DNA from: Variovorax sp. OAS795 | GTDB taxonomy: Bacteria; Pseudomonadota; Gammaproteobacteria; Burkholderiales; Burkholderiaceae_C | Reading direction: 5' to 3' | DNA: 64,000 bases | Assembly (NCBI RefSeq): GCF_040546685.1 | Contig: NZ_JBEPOH010000001.1 | Coordinates: forward strand, 3,658,001-3,722,000 | Part shown: positions 8,900-16,702 of the stretch, in pieces | Position numbering within the stretch: position 1 is the first letter of the stretch | How the letters are laid out: every line of letters begins with the position of its first letter | Made by a program: the position numbers and the translations under genes | The notes under the pieces: model-generated | Told to the model about the DNA's origin: nothing | Databases searched by the model: none | What the model saw: the letters and a program-made list of their open reading frames with translations, nothing else

Positions 8900-9859
8900 T
8901 CAAACCATCCCGGACTTCACCATGATGGCGCGCAGGCTGGCGAAGTCGTCGTCGACGAACTTGGCAAAAGCGTCGCCCGACAGCACGGCCGGGGTCCAGT
9001 CGTTCTTCTTGAGCGATTCGGCCCACGACGGGCTCTTGAGCGCGGCCAGCACCATGTCGGTCAGGGCCTTGCGCTGGTCCGCAGTGATGCCGGGGGCGCC
9101 ATACACGCCGCGCCAGTTGCCGATCTCGACGTCGATGCCCTGCTCCTTGAGCGTGGGCACGTTGATGCCGGGCAGGCGCTGGGCGGAGGTGACGGCAATG
9201 GCCTTCATCTTGCCGGCGGCAATGTACTCGGCGAACTCGCTGTAGCCGCTGCCGCCGACGGTGACGTTGCCGCCCAGGATGGCCGCCGTGGCCTCGCCGC
9301 CGCCCCGGAAGGCCACGTAGTTGATCTTGGACGGATCGGCGCCGACCTTCTGCGCGATCATGGCCGCGGCAATGTGCTCGGTGGAACCGCGCGAACCGCC
9401 GCCCCACTTCACGCTGCCCGGGTCTTTCTTGAGCTGATCGACCACGTCCTTCATGGTCTTGAACGGCGAATTGGCCGGCAGCACAAACACGTTGTATTCG
9501 GTGGTCATGCGCGCAATGGGCGTGGCCTGCGACAGGTTGACCGGCGGCTTGCCGGTGATGATGCCGCCGAGCATGACGGAGCCCATCACCATGAGCGCGT
9601 TCGGATCGGCCTTGGAGCCGTTCACGAACTGGGCCAGGCCCAGCGCGCCGGCGGCGCCGCCCTTGTTGTCGTAGGTGACCGTGTCAGCGAGCTTGGCTTC
9701 GGACAGTGCCTTGCCCAGCGCGCGGCCCGTGGTGTCCCAGCCACCGCCCGGGTTGGCTGGAATCATCATCTTGACGTTGGCTGCGGCGCGTGCCGACAAC
9801 GGCAGCGCTCCGGCGGCGGCCAGCGCGGCCAATGACTTCAAAAAGGTGTCGCGACGCAT
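8900..9859 (-). CDS. tctC: Periplasmic solute-binding protein TctC (Bug family)
   Basis: A 319-residue extracytoplasmic receptor. The N-terminus is a signal peptide with a twin-Arg-like start (MRRDTF, hydrophobic LAALAAAGALPLSARAAA). The mature protein shows Bug-family features: MMIPANPGGGWDTTGRALG near the start and GSRGSTEH in the middle. The start ATG at 9859 is preceded by a good AGGAGA ribosome site. It is the first gene of the tct operon and diverges from the two-component genes. The ligand is probably a tri- or dicarboxylate by family, but Bug proteins vary widely. Confidence 0.93.
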   Translation of the reverse strand: MRRDTFLKSLAALAAAGALPLSARAAANVKMMIPANPGGGWDTTGRALGKALSEAKLADTVTYDNKGGAAGALGLAQFVNGSKADPNALMVMGSVMLGGIITGKPPVNLSQATPIARMTTEYNVFVLPANSPFKTMKDVVDQLKKDPGSVKWGGGSRGSTEHIAAAMIAQKVGADPSKINYVAFRGGGEATAAILGGNVTVGGSGYSEFAEYIAAGKMKAIAVTSAQRLPGINVPTLKEQGIDVEIGNWRGVYGAPGITADQRKALTDMVLAALKSPSWAESLKKNDWTPAVLSGDAFAKFVDDDFASLRAIMVKSGMV

Positions 9860-9986
9860 CGATGTCTCCTGGTAACTAAAGAAAACCTGACTTGGACCTG
9901 AGCCGCTATCATGCGCCGCCCCGCTGTCAGTTGGCTGTCCACCGGACTGGGGAAAACACCGAAGTACCATTGCCCCACCACACCCC
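9860..9986. promoter_or_regulatory. Divergent control region between tctC and tctD
   Basis: This 127-bp gap separates the transporter operon from its two-component genes and must hold promoters for both directions. In TctDE systems the phosphorylated regulator activates the transporter operon, so a TctD site is expected here. I could not identify a clear operator repeat or a confident -35/-10 pair. Confidence 0.4.
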
Positions 9987-10667
9987 ATGAAGCTGCTGCT
10001 GGTCGAAGACGATCCCTCGATGCAGGTCACCCTGCAGCGCGCCCTCGCCCGCAGCAAGATCGACGTGCGCATCTGCGGCGACGGCGCCCTGGCCGTGGCG
10101 CAATGGCGGGAACTGGAGCCCGACGTGGTGGCGCTCGACCTGAGCCTGCCCAACCTGGACGGCCTCCAGGTGCTGGCGCAGGCGCGCGCCGCGGGGCTGC
10201 GCACGCCCGTGCTGCTCCTGACCGCCCGGGGCACCGTGGGCGACCGGATCATGGGCCTGAACGCCGGCGCCGACGACTACCTGCCCAAGCCCTTCGACCT
10301 CGACGAGCTGGAGGCGCGCATCCGCGCGTTGCGCCGCCGCCACCAGAATGCCGGCACCGACGTGATCCTGAACCCGCAGGAAGTCGGCGGCCTGCGCTTC
10401 GAGCCCGAAAGCGGCGCCATCTATCACCGCGGCGGCATCCTGGAACTCACGCCGCGCGAACTGGCGCTGCTCAAGGCCCTGATGATGAAGCCCGGCCACG
10501 CGGTCGGCAAGGAGCGGCTCTTCGAGCTGGTGTTTCCGGGCGAGACCGACGTGCAGTACGAAGCCGTCGAGGTGGTGGTGTATCGCCTGCGCAAGAAGCT
10601 CGTGGGCACCGGCGCCGCGCTGATGACGCTGCGCGGCCTGGGATACCTCTTGCGCGCCGAACCATGA
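9987..10667 (+). CDS. tctD: Two-component response regulator TctD (OmpR family)
   Basis: A 226-residue regulator. The receiver domain (residues ~1-115) has the acidic pocket LLVEDD, the phosphoacceptor Asp in VVALDLSLPNLDG, the conserved Thr in VLLLTARGT and Lys in YLPKPFDLDEL. The C-terminal winged helix (~130-225) includes LTPRELALLKALM and a final LRGLGYLL hairpin. Overlaps tctE by 4 nt. By family it answers tricarboxylates and switches on the divergent tctCBA operon; that link is supported by position. Confidence 0.93.
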   Translation: MKLLLVEDDPSMQVTLQRALARSKIDVRICGDGALAVAQWRELEPDVVALDLSLPNLDGLQVLAQARAAGLRTPVLLLTARGTVGDRIMGLNAGADDYLPKPFDLDELEARIRALRRRHQNAGTDVILNPQEVGGLRFEPESGAIYHRGGILELTPRELALLKALMMKPGHAVGKERLFELVFPGETDVQYEAVEVVVYRLRKKLVGTGAALMTLRGLGYLLRAEP

Positions 10668-12085
10668 AGACGGCCTTGTCGCTGCGCGCGAGGCTGCTGT
10701 TCGGCATTCTCGCGCCGGTGGCGCTGTTCATCGTGATCAACAGCGTGAGCCTGTACCGGCAGAGCCTGGCGGCGGCCACCACGGCCTACGACCGGACCTT
10801 GCTCGCATCGGCCAAGACCATCGGCGAGCAGCTCGACGTCGAGGGCTACGACGACGCCGCGCGGCTGCGCGCGATCGTGCCCTATTCCGCGCTCGAGGCT
10901 TTCGAGGCCGACAACCGCAGCCGTCTTTTCTATCGCGTCTCCGCGCTCGACGGCGAAATGGTCTCGGGCTTTGGCGAACTGCCGTTCTGGCGCGGCCGCA
11001 TCCCCGATCGCGGAGCCTATGCGGCGCTGGTCGATTTCTACGACGCGCGCTTCCAGGGCCAGCCGGTTCGCATGGCGGTGCTGCTGCAGCCGGTCGCCAG
11101 CGGGCGCGGGCGCGGCATGGCCGTGGTGCAGGTGGCCGAGACCCTCGAACTGCGCGAAACGCTGGTGCGCAAGCTGCTCGTGGACATGCTGTGGCGCCAG
11201 CTGCTGCTGATGGGCGTCATCGCGCTGGTCACGGTGCTGGTGGTGCAGCGCGCCACGCGGCCGGTGCGGGAGCTCGGCGAAGCCATCGAGAAGCGCGCAG
11301 CCGACGACCTCTCGCCCATCGATGCGCCCGACGCACCGCGCGAACTGCGGCCGCTGGTCGATGCCACCACCGAGGTCATGGGCCGGCTGCAGCGCCTGCT
11401 CGACCACCAGAAGCGCTTCGTTCGCGACAGCGCCCACCAGCTGCGCACGCCGCTGGCGGTGCTGAAGGCACAGGTGCAATCGGCACGGCGCGGCGACGTG
11501 GCGCCCGAACAGGCGCTGCGCGAAATCAACCAGACGGTGGAGCGCGCCACCACGCTCGCCAACCAGATGCTCTCGCTCGCCAAGGTCGAACAACTGAGGC
11601 AGCAGCCGGAATCGGTTCCCCTGAAACTCGGCGAGGTGGTGCGCCAGATTGCGCTGGACCTGTCGCCGCTCATCGCCGACAAGGCGCTGGATTTCGAGTT
11701 GGCGGTCGACCAGCCCGTGACGGTGCGTGCACACCATTGGATGCTGCAGGAGCTCACGCGCAACCTGCTGCACAACGCGATCAAGCACAGCCCGCGGGGC
11801 GCCGCGCTTTCCGTCATGGTGCGCTGCGAAGACGATGAAGCCGTGCTCACGGTGCGCGACGAGGGCCCGGGCATTTCGGCCGAACTGCGCCAGCGCCTGT
11901 TCGCGCCCTTCTCTGCCGGCGACACGGGCAACGGCTCGGGGCTGGGCCTGGCGATATGCCGCGAGATCGTGCTCGCGCTGGGCGGGCGCATCGACCTGGA
12001 CAACCGCAGCGTGCAGGAAAATTCCGCACAGGTGGTCGGGCTCGACGCTGTCGTGCGGCTCCCTGTCCACCCTCACAATTCCTGA
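10664..12085 (+). CDS. tctE: Two-component sensor histidine kinase TctE
   Basis: A 473-residue membrane kinase. Two hydrophobic segments (near residues 10-30 and around LLLMGVIALVTVLVVQRA) bracket a ~145-residue periplasmic sensor domain. The cytoplasmic part contains the H box RDSAHQLRTPLAVLK, N box LLHNAIKHSPRG, G1 box VRDEGPGIS and G2 box NGSGLGLAI. The start ATG overlaps the tctD stop. It should sense the transporter substrate outside the membrane and phosphorylate TctD. Confidence 0.93.
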   Translation: MKTALSLRARLLFGILAPVALFIVINSVSLYRQSLAAATTAYDRTLLASAKTIGEQLDVEGYDDAARLRAIVPYSALEAFEADNRSRLFYRVSALDGEMVSGFGELPFWRGRIPDRGAYAALVDFYDARFQGQPVRMAVLLQPVASGRGRGMAVVQVAETLELRETLVRKLLVDMLWRQLLLMGVIALVTVLVVQRATRPVRELGEAIEKRAADDLSPIDAPDAPRELRPLVDATTEVMGRLQRLLDHQKRFVRDSAHQLRTPLAVLKAQVQSARRGDVAPEQALREINQTVERATTLANQMLSLAKVEQLRQQPESVPLKLGEVVRQIALDLSPLIADKALDFELAVDQPVTVRAHHWMLQELTRNLLHNAIKHSPRGAALSVMVRCEDDEAVLTVRDEGPGISAELRQRLFAPFSAGDTGNGSGLGLAICREIVLALGGRIDLDNRSVQENSAQVVGLDAVVRLPVHPHNS

Positions 12086-12087
12086 AT

Positions 12088-12522
12088 ATGGATCGCTTGC
12101 GCATCGATAAATGGCTTTGGGCCGCCCGCTTCTTCAAGACGCGCTCCCTGGCCGCGGACGAGATCGGCAAGAACCGGGTACAGGTCAACGGCGACATCGC
12201 CAAAGCCTCGCGCGAGGTCAAGGCAGGCGACACCGTCGCCATCCGCCTGGGCGCCGTGACGCGCACGGTCATGGTGCGTGGCCTCAGTGGCCAGCGCGGC
12301 CCGGCACCCGTGGCTCAGCAGCTGTACGAAGAAACGCCCGAGAGCATCGCCGCGCAGGCTGCCGCGCGCGAGCAGCGCCGCATGGGGAGCGAGCCGGCAC
12401 TGGCGATCGAACAGGGACGGCCCACCAAGCGCGACCGCCGCGAGCTCGACGGTGCGGCACGCCATGCCGACTGGGACAACCGGTGGAGCGCGTCCATCGA
12501 CCCCGACGAGACCGATCGCTGA
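12088..12522 (+). CDS. hslR: Heat-shock RNA-binding protein with S4 domain (Hsp15/HslR type)
   Basis: A 144-residue basic protein. The S4 domain occupies residues ~1-60 (MDRLRIDKWLWAARFFKTRS, NRVQVNGDIAK). The C-terminal half is charged. Hsp15 proteins bind free 50S subunits that carry stalled nascent chains. The start was set at the ATG at 12088, which gives the canonical MDRLRIDKWLW beginning 2 nt after the tctE stop; the open frame extends further upstream inside tctE without similarity to the family. Confidence 0.88.
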   Translation: MDRLRIDKWLWAARFFKTRSLAADEIGKNRVQVNGDIAKASREVKAGDTVAIRLGAVTRTVMVRGLSGQRGPAPVAQQLYEETPESIAAQAAAREQRRMGSEPALAIEQGRPTKRDRRELDGAARHADWDNRWSASIDPDETDR

Positions 12523-12576
12523 GCTGGCCCGCGGCCGATCGCGTACGCTGCGTGTCTTTGCACGGAGCTCCGGTCC

Positions 12577-13386
12577 ATGGCCAGCCTCAAGAAATACCGC
12601 GTCGACGACAGCAAGTTCAAGCTCTCCCAGGTGAACCCCGGCGAAACGCCGTTTCTCGACGGCAATGAAGCCGCGCAAGTCGCCGAGATCGATGCGCTCG
12701 CGGGCGAACTCGACGAAATGCAGGACCTGCTGCATGCCGAAGGCCGGCGCAAGGTCCTGCTGGTGCTGCAAGGCATGGACACCAGCGGCAAGGACGGGAC
12801 CGTGCGCTGGGTTTTTTCGCGCACCTCGCCACTGGGCGTCAGGGTCACGGCCTTCAAGGCGCCGAGCGAGGACGAACGCGCGCGCGACTATCTCTGGCGC
12901 TGCCATGCCGTGGTGCCCCGCGCGGGCGAGATCGCGGTGTGGAACCGCAGCCACTATGAAGACGTGCTGGTGCCCGTGGTCGAGGGCTGGATCGACAAGG
13001 CCGAAAGCAAGCGGCGCTATGCGCAGATCAACGATTTCGAACGCCTGCTGGTCGAGACCGGCACGGTCATCGTCAAGTGCATGCTGCACATCGACAAGGA
13101 CGAGCAACGCGAACGGCTGCAGGCGCGCATCGACACGCCGGGCAAGCAATGGAAGTTCAGCATGGGTGACCTCGAAGTCCGCACCAAGTGGAACGCCTAC
13201 CAGGATGCCTACGGCAAAGCACTGCGGGCCACGTCGACGGCGCATGCGCCCTGGTACGTGATACCGGCCAACCACAAGCGGCATCGCAATCTCATGATTG
13301 CCAAGCTGCTCATGAAGACGCTGCGCGACATGAAGCTCGAGGCGCCACCCGCTGACCCCGCGCTCAAGGGCATGATCATCAAGTGA
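12577..13386 (+). CDS. ppk2: Polyphosphate kinase 2 family nucleotide kinase
   Basis: A 269-residue PPK2 enzyme that uses polyphosphate to phosphorylate nucleoside mono- or diphosphates. The Walker A motif is QGMDTSGKDGT (residues ~64-74), followed by FKAPSEDERARDYLWRCH and the conserved WNRSHYEDVLV, then the C-terminal PWYVIPANHKRHRN. The arrangement fits single-domain (class III-like) PPK2. ATG at 12577 gives a normal length. It stands alone between hslR and a convergent lipoprotein gene. Confidence 0.9.
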   Translation: MASLKKYRVDDSKFKLSQVNPGETPFLDGNEAAQVAEIDALAGELDEMQDLLHAEGRRKVLLVLQGMDTSGKDGTVRWVFSRTSPLGVRVTAFKAPSEDERARDYLWRCHAVVPRAGEIAVWNRSHYEDVLVPVVEGWIDKAESKRRYAQINDFERLLVETGTVIVKCMLHIDKDEQRERLQARIDTPGKQWKFSMGDLEVRTKWNAYQDAYGKALRATSTAHAPWYVIPANHKRHRNLMIAKLLMKTLRDMKLEAPPADPALKGMIIK

Positions 13387-13441
13387 TCAGCTGATGGGCC
13401 GAGCTTGGGCCGCTTGCCGATGGCGCGCCGGCTTGCGGAAC

Positions 13442-14110
13442 TCAGGAGCGGCGAACGGCCGATTGCCCCAGCACGCGGCACTTGCCGAATTCACACCGCA
13501 CGGCCCAGGTCGCGCCGTTCGCGCACGGCACGCTGTAGGACTCGTAGCCCGGCCCCTTGGCGGTCAGCTCCGCGCGCGGCTGGATGCTGCACTGCCCTGC
13601 CTTGGCGGCGACTTCGGCATTATACGTGTCCACGCCAGTGCGGCGCGGCGCCAGGACGACCTCCGGATTGAAGGAGTGGCCATAGAACGTGTCGCGCACG
13701 TTCGGGTCGAGATTGCGATAGCCGCGCTTGGCCATGCAGTGCACGATCGCGATCTGCTGGTGCTCGGCGACCACGCTCGCATCGGGGCGGTACGACATGT
13801 CGATGGTCGCAGCCGCAATGCCGCCCTGCGCCGCCGCAGCCACGATGCCCTGACCGTGCACGGTGAGCAGGCCGAGGCCCAGCGCCAGCCACATGGCGTC
13901 GCCGCTTTCGCTGCGCGCGGTGATCCGCGTCGCCGCGGTGCGGCAATCGGCCACGTCGCTGTCGTAGCGGGCCCTGTCGACGCCCTCCATCCCCACCATG
14001 GGCACATAGCTCAGTCCCGATCCGGTTCCAGGCTCCGTCGGGGTTGGCGGCGTGCTGACGCACCCGGCCAAGGCAACAACGGCGCACACGATGCTCAGCA
14101 GCAGCTTCAT
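13442..14110 (-). CDS. Uncharacterised lipoprotein with a glycine-rich hydrophobic segment
   Basis: A 222-residue protein I do not recognise. It starts with a lipoprotein signal peptide (CAVVALAGC, lipobox Cys at residue ~16), then a Pro/Thr-rich linker and a conserved-looking core (DRARYDSDVADCRTAATR) followed by a glycine/alanine-rich hydrophobic stretch (~70-100), reminiscent of glycine-zipper outer-membrane lipoproteins. Five cysteines follow. It was the immediate downstream neighbour of the tRNA-Ser/terminator unit before prophage insertion. Function unknown. Confidence 0.75.
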   Translation of the reverse strand: MKLLLSIVCAVVALAGCVSTPPTPTEPGTGSGLSYVPMVGMEGVDRARYDSDVADCRTAATRITARSESGDAMWLALGLGLLTVHGQGIVAAAAQGGIAAATIDMSYRPDASVVAEHQQIAIVHCMAKRGYRNLDPNVRDTFYGHSFNPEVVLAPRRTGVDTYNAEVAAKAGQCSIQPRAELTAKGPGYESYSVPCANGATWAVRCEFGKCRVLGQSAVRRS

Positions 14111-14293
14111 GGAATTTCCCTCGTCCTCTTTCGCGGTATTTGCGCCGATTTAACCATACAGATGGTTACTTTTGGGCCATTTCTGTTGGGAGGCTGCGAC
14201 GGTGGAAGCGGCTGAATGCTTTCGGGTGCTGCTAGAGGAATACGGAGCGCATGGATTCTCGCCCGGCCCTGCGAAAACCTCGCCCACCAATGA

Positions 14294-14317
14294 AAAACGC
14301 CCCTTGCGGGGCGTTTT
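14294..14317 (-). terminator. Original terminator of the tRNA-Ser transcript, now separated from it
   Basis: A 10-bp perfect stem with a TTGC loop (14294-14317) is followed on the minus strand by TTTTT. It points leftward and lies ~20 bp beyond the left attachment repeat. If the prophage is removed it sits directly behind the tRNA-Ser gene, which is where a tRNA terminator belongs. Confidence 0.85.
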
Positions 14318-14335
14318 AAAGCGCTGGAGCGCTTG

Positions 14336-14351
14336 GCTTGGCGGAACCGGA
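14336..14351. repeat. Prophage attachment site, left copy (16-bp direct repeat)
   Basis: GCTTGGCGGAACCGGA is identical to 22235-22250. The right copy covers the 3' end of tRNA-Ser, so this is the partial tRNA tail left on the other side of the inserted phage. It lies 12 bp from the stop codon of the serine recombinase gene. Confidence 0.9.
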
Positions 14352-14362
14352 TGTTTACGCCC

Positions 14363-14956
14363 CTACACCTTGCCACGCTTGAGATAGTCCGAACCCTTCG
14401 TGACACGGTACACAGCACGCTTCACGGCGGATTCCGACACCCCGTAGCGTTCGGCTAATTCCCGGTACGTCACGCCACCCTCGCGGTACTCAGCAACCGC
14501 CCGAGCCTCCACTTCCTTCTCCAGGCTTCGCACCCGACCGGGCTCCCTTCCCCGCTCCCGTGCCGCGATCTGTCCCGCAATGGATCGCTCCCGAATCATC
14601 GACCTCTCAAGCTGCGCTACGGCACCCAACATCTGAACGACGAAGACACCCATACTGTTCGTCGTGTCCAGCGGCTCTGTCACGCTTTTGATCGTCGCGC
14701 CCACCTTCTCCAGCCGCCGCAGTATGTCCAACAGATCAAACAGGCTTCGTGCGATGCGATCGATCTTGTAGACCACCAACACGTCGCCACGTCCCAACGC
14801 AAGCAAGCAGCGCGCTAACTCTGGCCGCCCCCTCTGTGATGCCCCGCTGGCCTTTTCCTGAAAGATTACGTCACACCCAGCCCTGTTGAGTGCATCCAGC
14901 TGGAGATGCGTTTCTTGTTCGCGCGTGGAGACACGCGCATATCCGTACATCGTCAT
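14363..14956 (-). CDS. Small serine recombinase (resolvase/invertase type), probable phage integrase
   Basis: A 197-residue recombinase. The catalytic Ser is residue 10 in YGYARVSTREQ; conserved arginines follow in VVYKIDRIARS and in the E-helix region (LERSMIRERSIAGQ). The C-terminal ~45 residues form a helix-turn-helix (YRELAERYGVSESAVKRAV). The ATG at 14956 was chosen because the longer GTG start adds only four residues. It is encoded right beside the left attachment site and no tyrosine integrase is present, so it is the likely integrase/excisionase even though tRNA targeting is usually done by tyrosine recombinases. Confidence 0.92.
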   Translation of the reverse strand: MTMYGYARVSTREQETHLQLDALNRAGCDVIFQEKASGASQRGRPELARCLLALGRGDVLVVYKIDRIARSLFDLLDILRRLEKVGATIKSVTEPLDTTNSMGVFVVQMLGAVAQLERSMIRERSIAGQIAARERGREPGRVRSLEKEVEARAVAEYREGGVTYRELAERYGVSESAVKRAVYRVTKGSDYLKRGKV

Positions 14957-15046
14957 GTTTCGCCCCACGAGGCGGGATCAAAGGCGCGACCTCCCTGATA
15001 AGAAACGCCCAATCCCCACGCGCTTAGGCCCTGTACATTTCGACAC

Positions 15047-15358
15047 ATGACGAAGCTTTTTACAGCCCTAGCACTACTCAGCCTCACGCAGATGGCCCAC
15101 GCGGACATGAACCTTCGTCGCTGTGAGACCCCCGAGAAGTTCGCCTACTGGACGCCAACACCATGCGCCAAAGAAGACATCGAAAACGCAGGTGCACGGA
15201 TAAGTACGGCTGATCAAGCCAAGCCCTACAGCGAGCTTGTAAGCATCAATGAGTGCAAATGGCAAGCGCTTCAAAAAGACGCCCGAGACAACCCAAGACC
15301 ACCACCTGAGGCCGGTGCGCCACGAAAAGCAACGGTCAACTGGGGGCACTGCAAGTAG
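15047..15358 (+). CDS. Small predicted secreted protein of the prophage, possible cargo gene
   Basis: A 103-residue protein I do not recognise. Residues 1-19 form a clear signal peptide (LFTALALLSLTQMAHA), leaving ~84 residues with four cysteines and a Pro-rich stretch (NPRPPPEAGAP). It is the only plus-strand gene in the left half of the prophage, diverges from the recombinase and overlaps the 3' end of the rep gene by 23 nt (tail to tail). Its own orientation and export signal suggest a lysogeny-expressed cargo gene (host conversion or superinfection exclusion), but that is inference. Confidence 0.6.
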   Translation: MTKLFTALALLSLTQMAHADMNLRRCETPEKFAYWTPTPCAKEDIENAGARISTADQAKPYSELVSINECKWQALQKDARDNPRPPPEAGAPRKATVNWGHCK

Positions 15359-16214
15359 CCGCCTCCTTGCAGAACCACAACCGGTCATTGAAGCGATTCG
15401 CACGCAAGGCAATCGTGGTGTCGCCGGGCAGGTATTCGTAGCAAAGGCCGACGAGATCGGCGTAGCTGCACTCGACTTCCATCGTATGCACCTCACCCAC
15501 CTGTACACCATCGCTGCGGCTGTAGCGATTCGACTCAGCAGGCGCATCCTCGAAATCCTTCATGATGTATTTCGAGACATAGGCCGCCATCTTCGCGAGG
15601 GTCCACTTCTGGTGCCACTTGCCGCGCTTCTTTCCTCCCACGAAGCACAGCCCGTTGCCCTCGCCGACGATAGAGCGCCACACCTTTGTGCCTAGCTCGA
15701 ACGCTTTGATGCGGACACCTTCGTAGAGCGGGTTCTTCGGCAGTTTGTGCGTGGCCATGTGGACGTGCATCGAGCCGCGATCCTGTTTCTCGAATGCTGC
15801 GCAGTAACGGAACTGGCCGCCGAGAGCACGCTTCATGCGCCGGACCCATTCTTTGAAGTGCTTCTTGCAAAGCTCGCGGTCTGTTTGGTTCTCGCGATAC
15901 GTGAGCGTCAGAAGCTCGTTAAAGCCTTCAGTGATGATTACCCTTCGGCAAGTCGTCTTGGCGCGCCTAGCAGCCGATTCGAGCGACTTCTGACGACGTT
16001 CCTCGATGAGCTCGGCATCCTCGACGGGATCAAGGTCGCGAATGGGTGTCCAACCGTCGCGCTTGAATCCGAAGTCGTGAAGCTCACGCCACATGACGTA
16101 AGGCGCCGCACTGCGCTCCATGACGCCGTTAGCCTCCCAGGTGCGGATAACCCACTTGTCAGGGACCACTACCCCTTCGAACCAAAGACCGTTAACATAC
16201 TTTTCCATTGGCAT
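15336..16214 (-). CDS. Phage rolling-circle replication initiator (HUH endonuclease)
   Basis: A 292-residue Rep protein. The three superfamily motifs are visible: motif 1 LTLTYREN (102-109), the metal-binding HUH motif SMHVHMATH (His150 and His152) and the nicking motif AAYVSKYIMKDF, with Tyr212 and Tyr216 as candidate nucleophiles. It should nick the double-stranded replicative form to start rolling-circle synthesis. The ATG at 16214 has a strong AGGAGA site. It ends convergently with the small secreted-protein gene. Confidence 0.9.
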   Translation of the reverse strand: MPMEKYVNGLWFEGVVVPDKWVIRTWEANGVMERSAAPYVMWRELHDFGFKRDGWTPIRDLDPVEDAELIEERRQKSLESAARRAKTTCRRVIITEGFNELLTLTYRENQTDRELCKKHFKEWVRRMKRALGGQFRYCAAFEKQDRGSMHVHMATHKLPKNPLYEGVRIKAFELGTKVWRSIVGEGNGLCFVGGKKRGKWHQKWTLAKMAAYVSKYIMKDFEDAPAESNRYSRSDGVQVGEVHTMEVECSYADLVGLCYEYLPGDTTIALRANRFNDRLWFCKEAATCSAPS

Positions 16215-16244
16215 GGTGTTCTCCTAAGTTCTCGATGCCGATCC

Positions 16245-16280
16245 GACCCGGAACGTTGACGCGTTGCCGGGTCTTTTTTT
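16245..16280 (+). terminator. Hairpin with T-tract upstream of rep
   Basis: GACCCGG (16245-16251) pairs with CCGGGTC (16267-16273) and is followed by seven T residues on the plus strand. The direction is opposite to the flanking phage genes, so it would stop rightward transcription from the left half, or it may be part of the phage replication origin. I cannot distinguish these. Confidence 0.6.
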
Positions 16281-16282
16281 GC

Positions 16283-16432
16283 CTACGCTGCGACGTCCTC
16301 AAACGAGAGGCAGCAGCCGTGAAAGTTGTCGTCGTTCCAGACCTTGAGCAACAAGGAATTCATCTGACCGAGCGAGACCAATCCTTCGGAGATTGACCCG
16401 TCCCACCAACGGAAAATGCAGAGCCAACGCAT
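16283..16432 (-). CDS. Small ORF between the zinc-ribbon gene and rep
   Basis: A 49-residue open frame (MRWLCIFRWWDGSISEG start, FEDVAA end) fills the gap between the 83-residue gene and rep on the same strand. It is rich in Trp and Cys and has no recognised family. The ribosome site is weak (GGA about 9 nt upstream). Support is only its fit in a densely packed operon. Confidence 0.4.
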   Translation of the reverse strand: MRWLCIFRWWDGSISEGLVSLGQMNSLLLKVWNDDNFHGCCLSFEDVAA

Positions 16433-16450
16433 AGGGTGTTCCAAAGTGTT

Positions 16451-16702
16451 TTAAGAACAAGTTAGGCCGCGCTGCGCGCGGCCTCGGGCTTCGTACCTCA
16501 GCCCTTCGACCGCAGCGCGCGGCGCCAGATCGTCGCCCTCACAGCGCCAGCACTCCAGGCCCGGGCCGGTAAAGTCATTGCCGCATGCAGCGCACGTCTT
16601 GAACTCGACGGCCACGCCCTGCAACGTGCCTACGGCCCGCACGCGATCCACCGGCCATGGCTGCACGCCATGGAACATCCGCTTAGCAGGGAAGCAGCGC
16701 AT
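16451..16702 (-). CDS. Small zinc-ribbon-like protein of the prophage
   Basis: An 83-residue basic protein. A four-cysteine cluster CAACGNDFTGPGLECWRC suggests a zinc ribbon near residues 37-54. Starting at the ATG at 16702 makes it overlap the Zot stop (ATGA), matching the coupling used elsewhere in the operon; a longer start 30 nt upstream is possible. Small zinc-ribbon proteins of phages can be transcription or host-takeover factors, but nothing specific can be claimed. Confidence 0.65.
   Translation of the reverse strand: MRCFPAKRMFHGVQPWPVDRVRAVGTLQGVAVEFKTCAACGNDFTGPGLECWRCEGDDLAPRAAVEGLRYEARGRAQRGLTCS

Noticed and set aside
14172..14387. A 71-codon plus-strand frame crossing the left attachment site
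   Set aside because: It runs through a terminator hairpin and the attachment repeat and resembles no protein.
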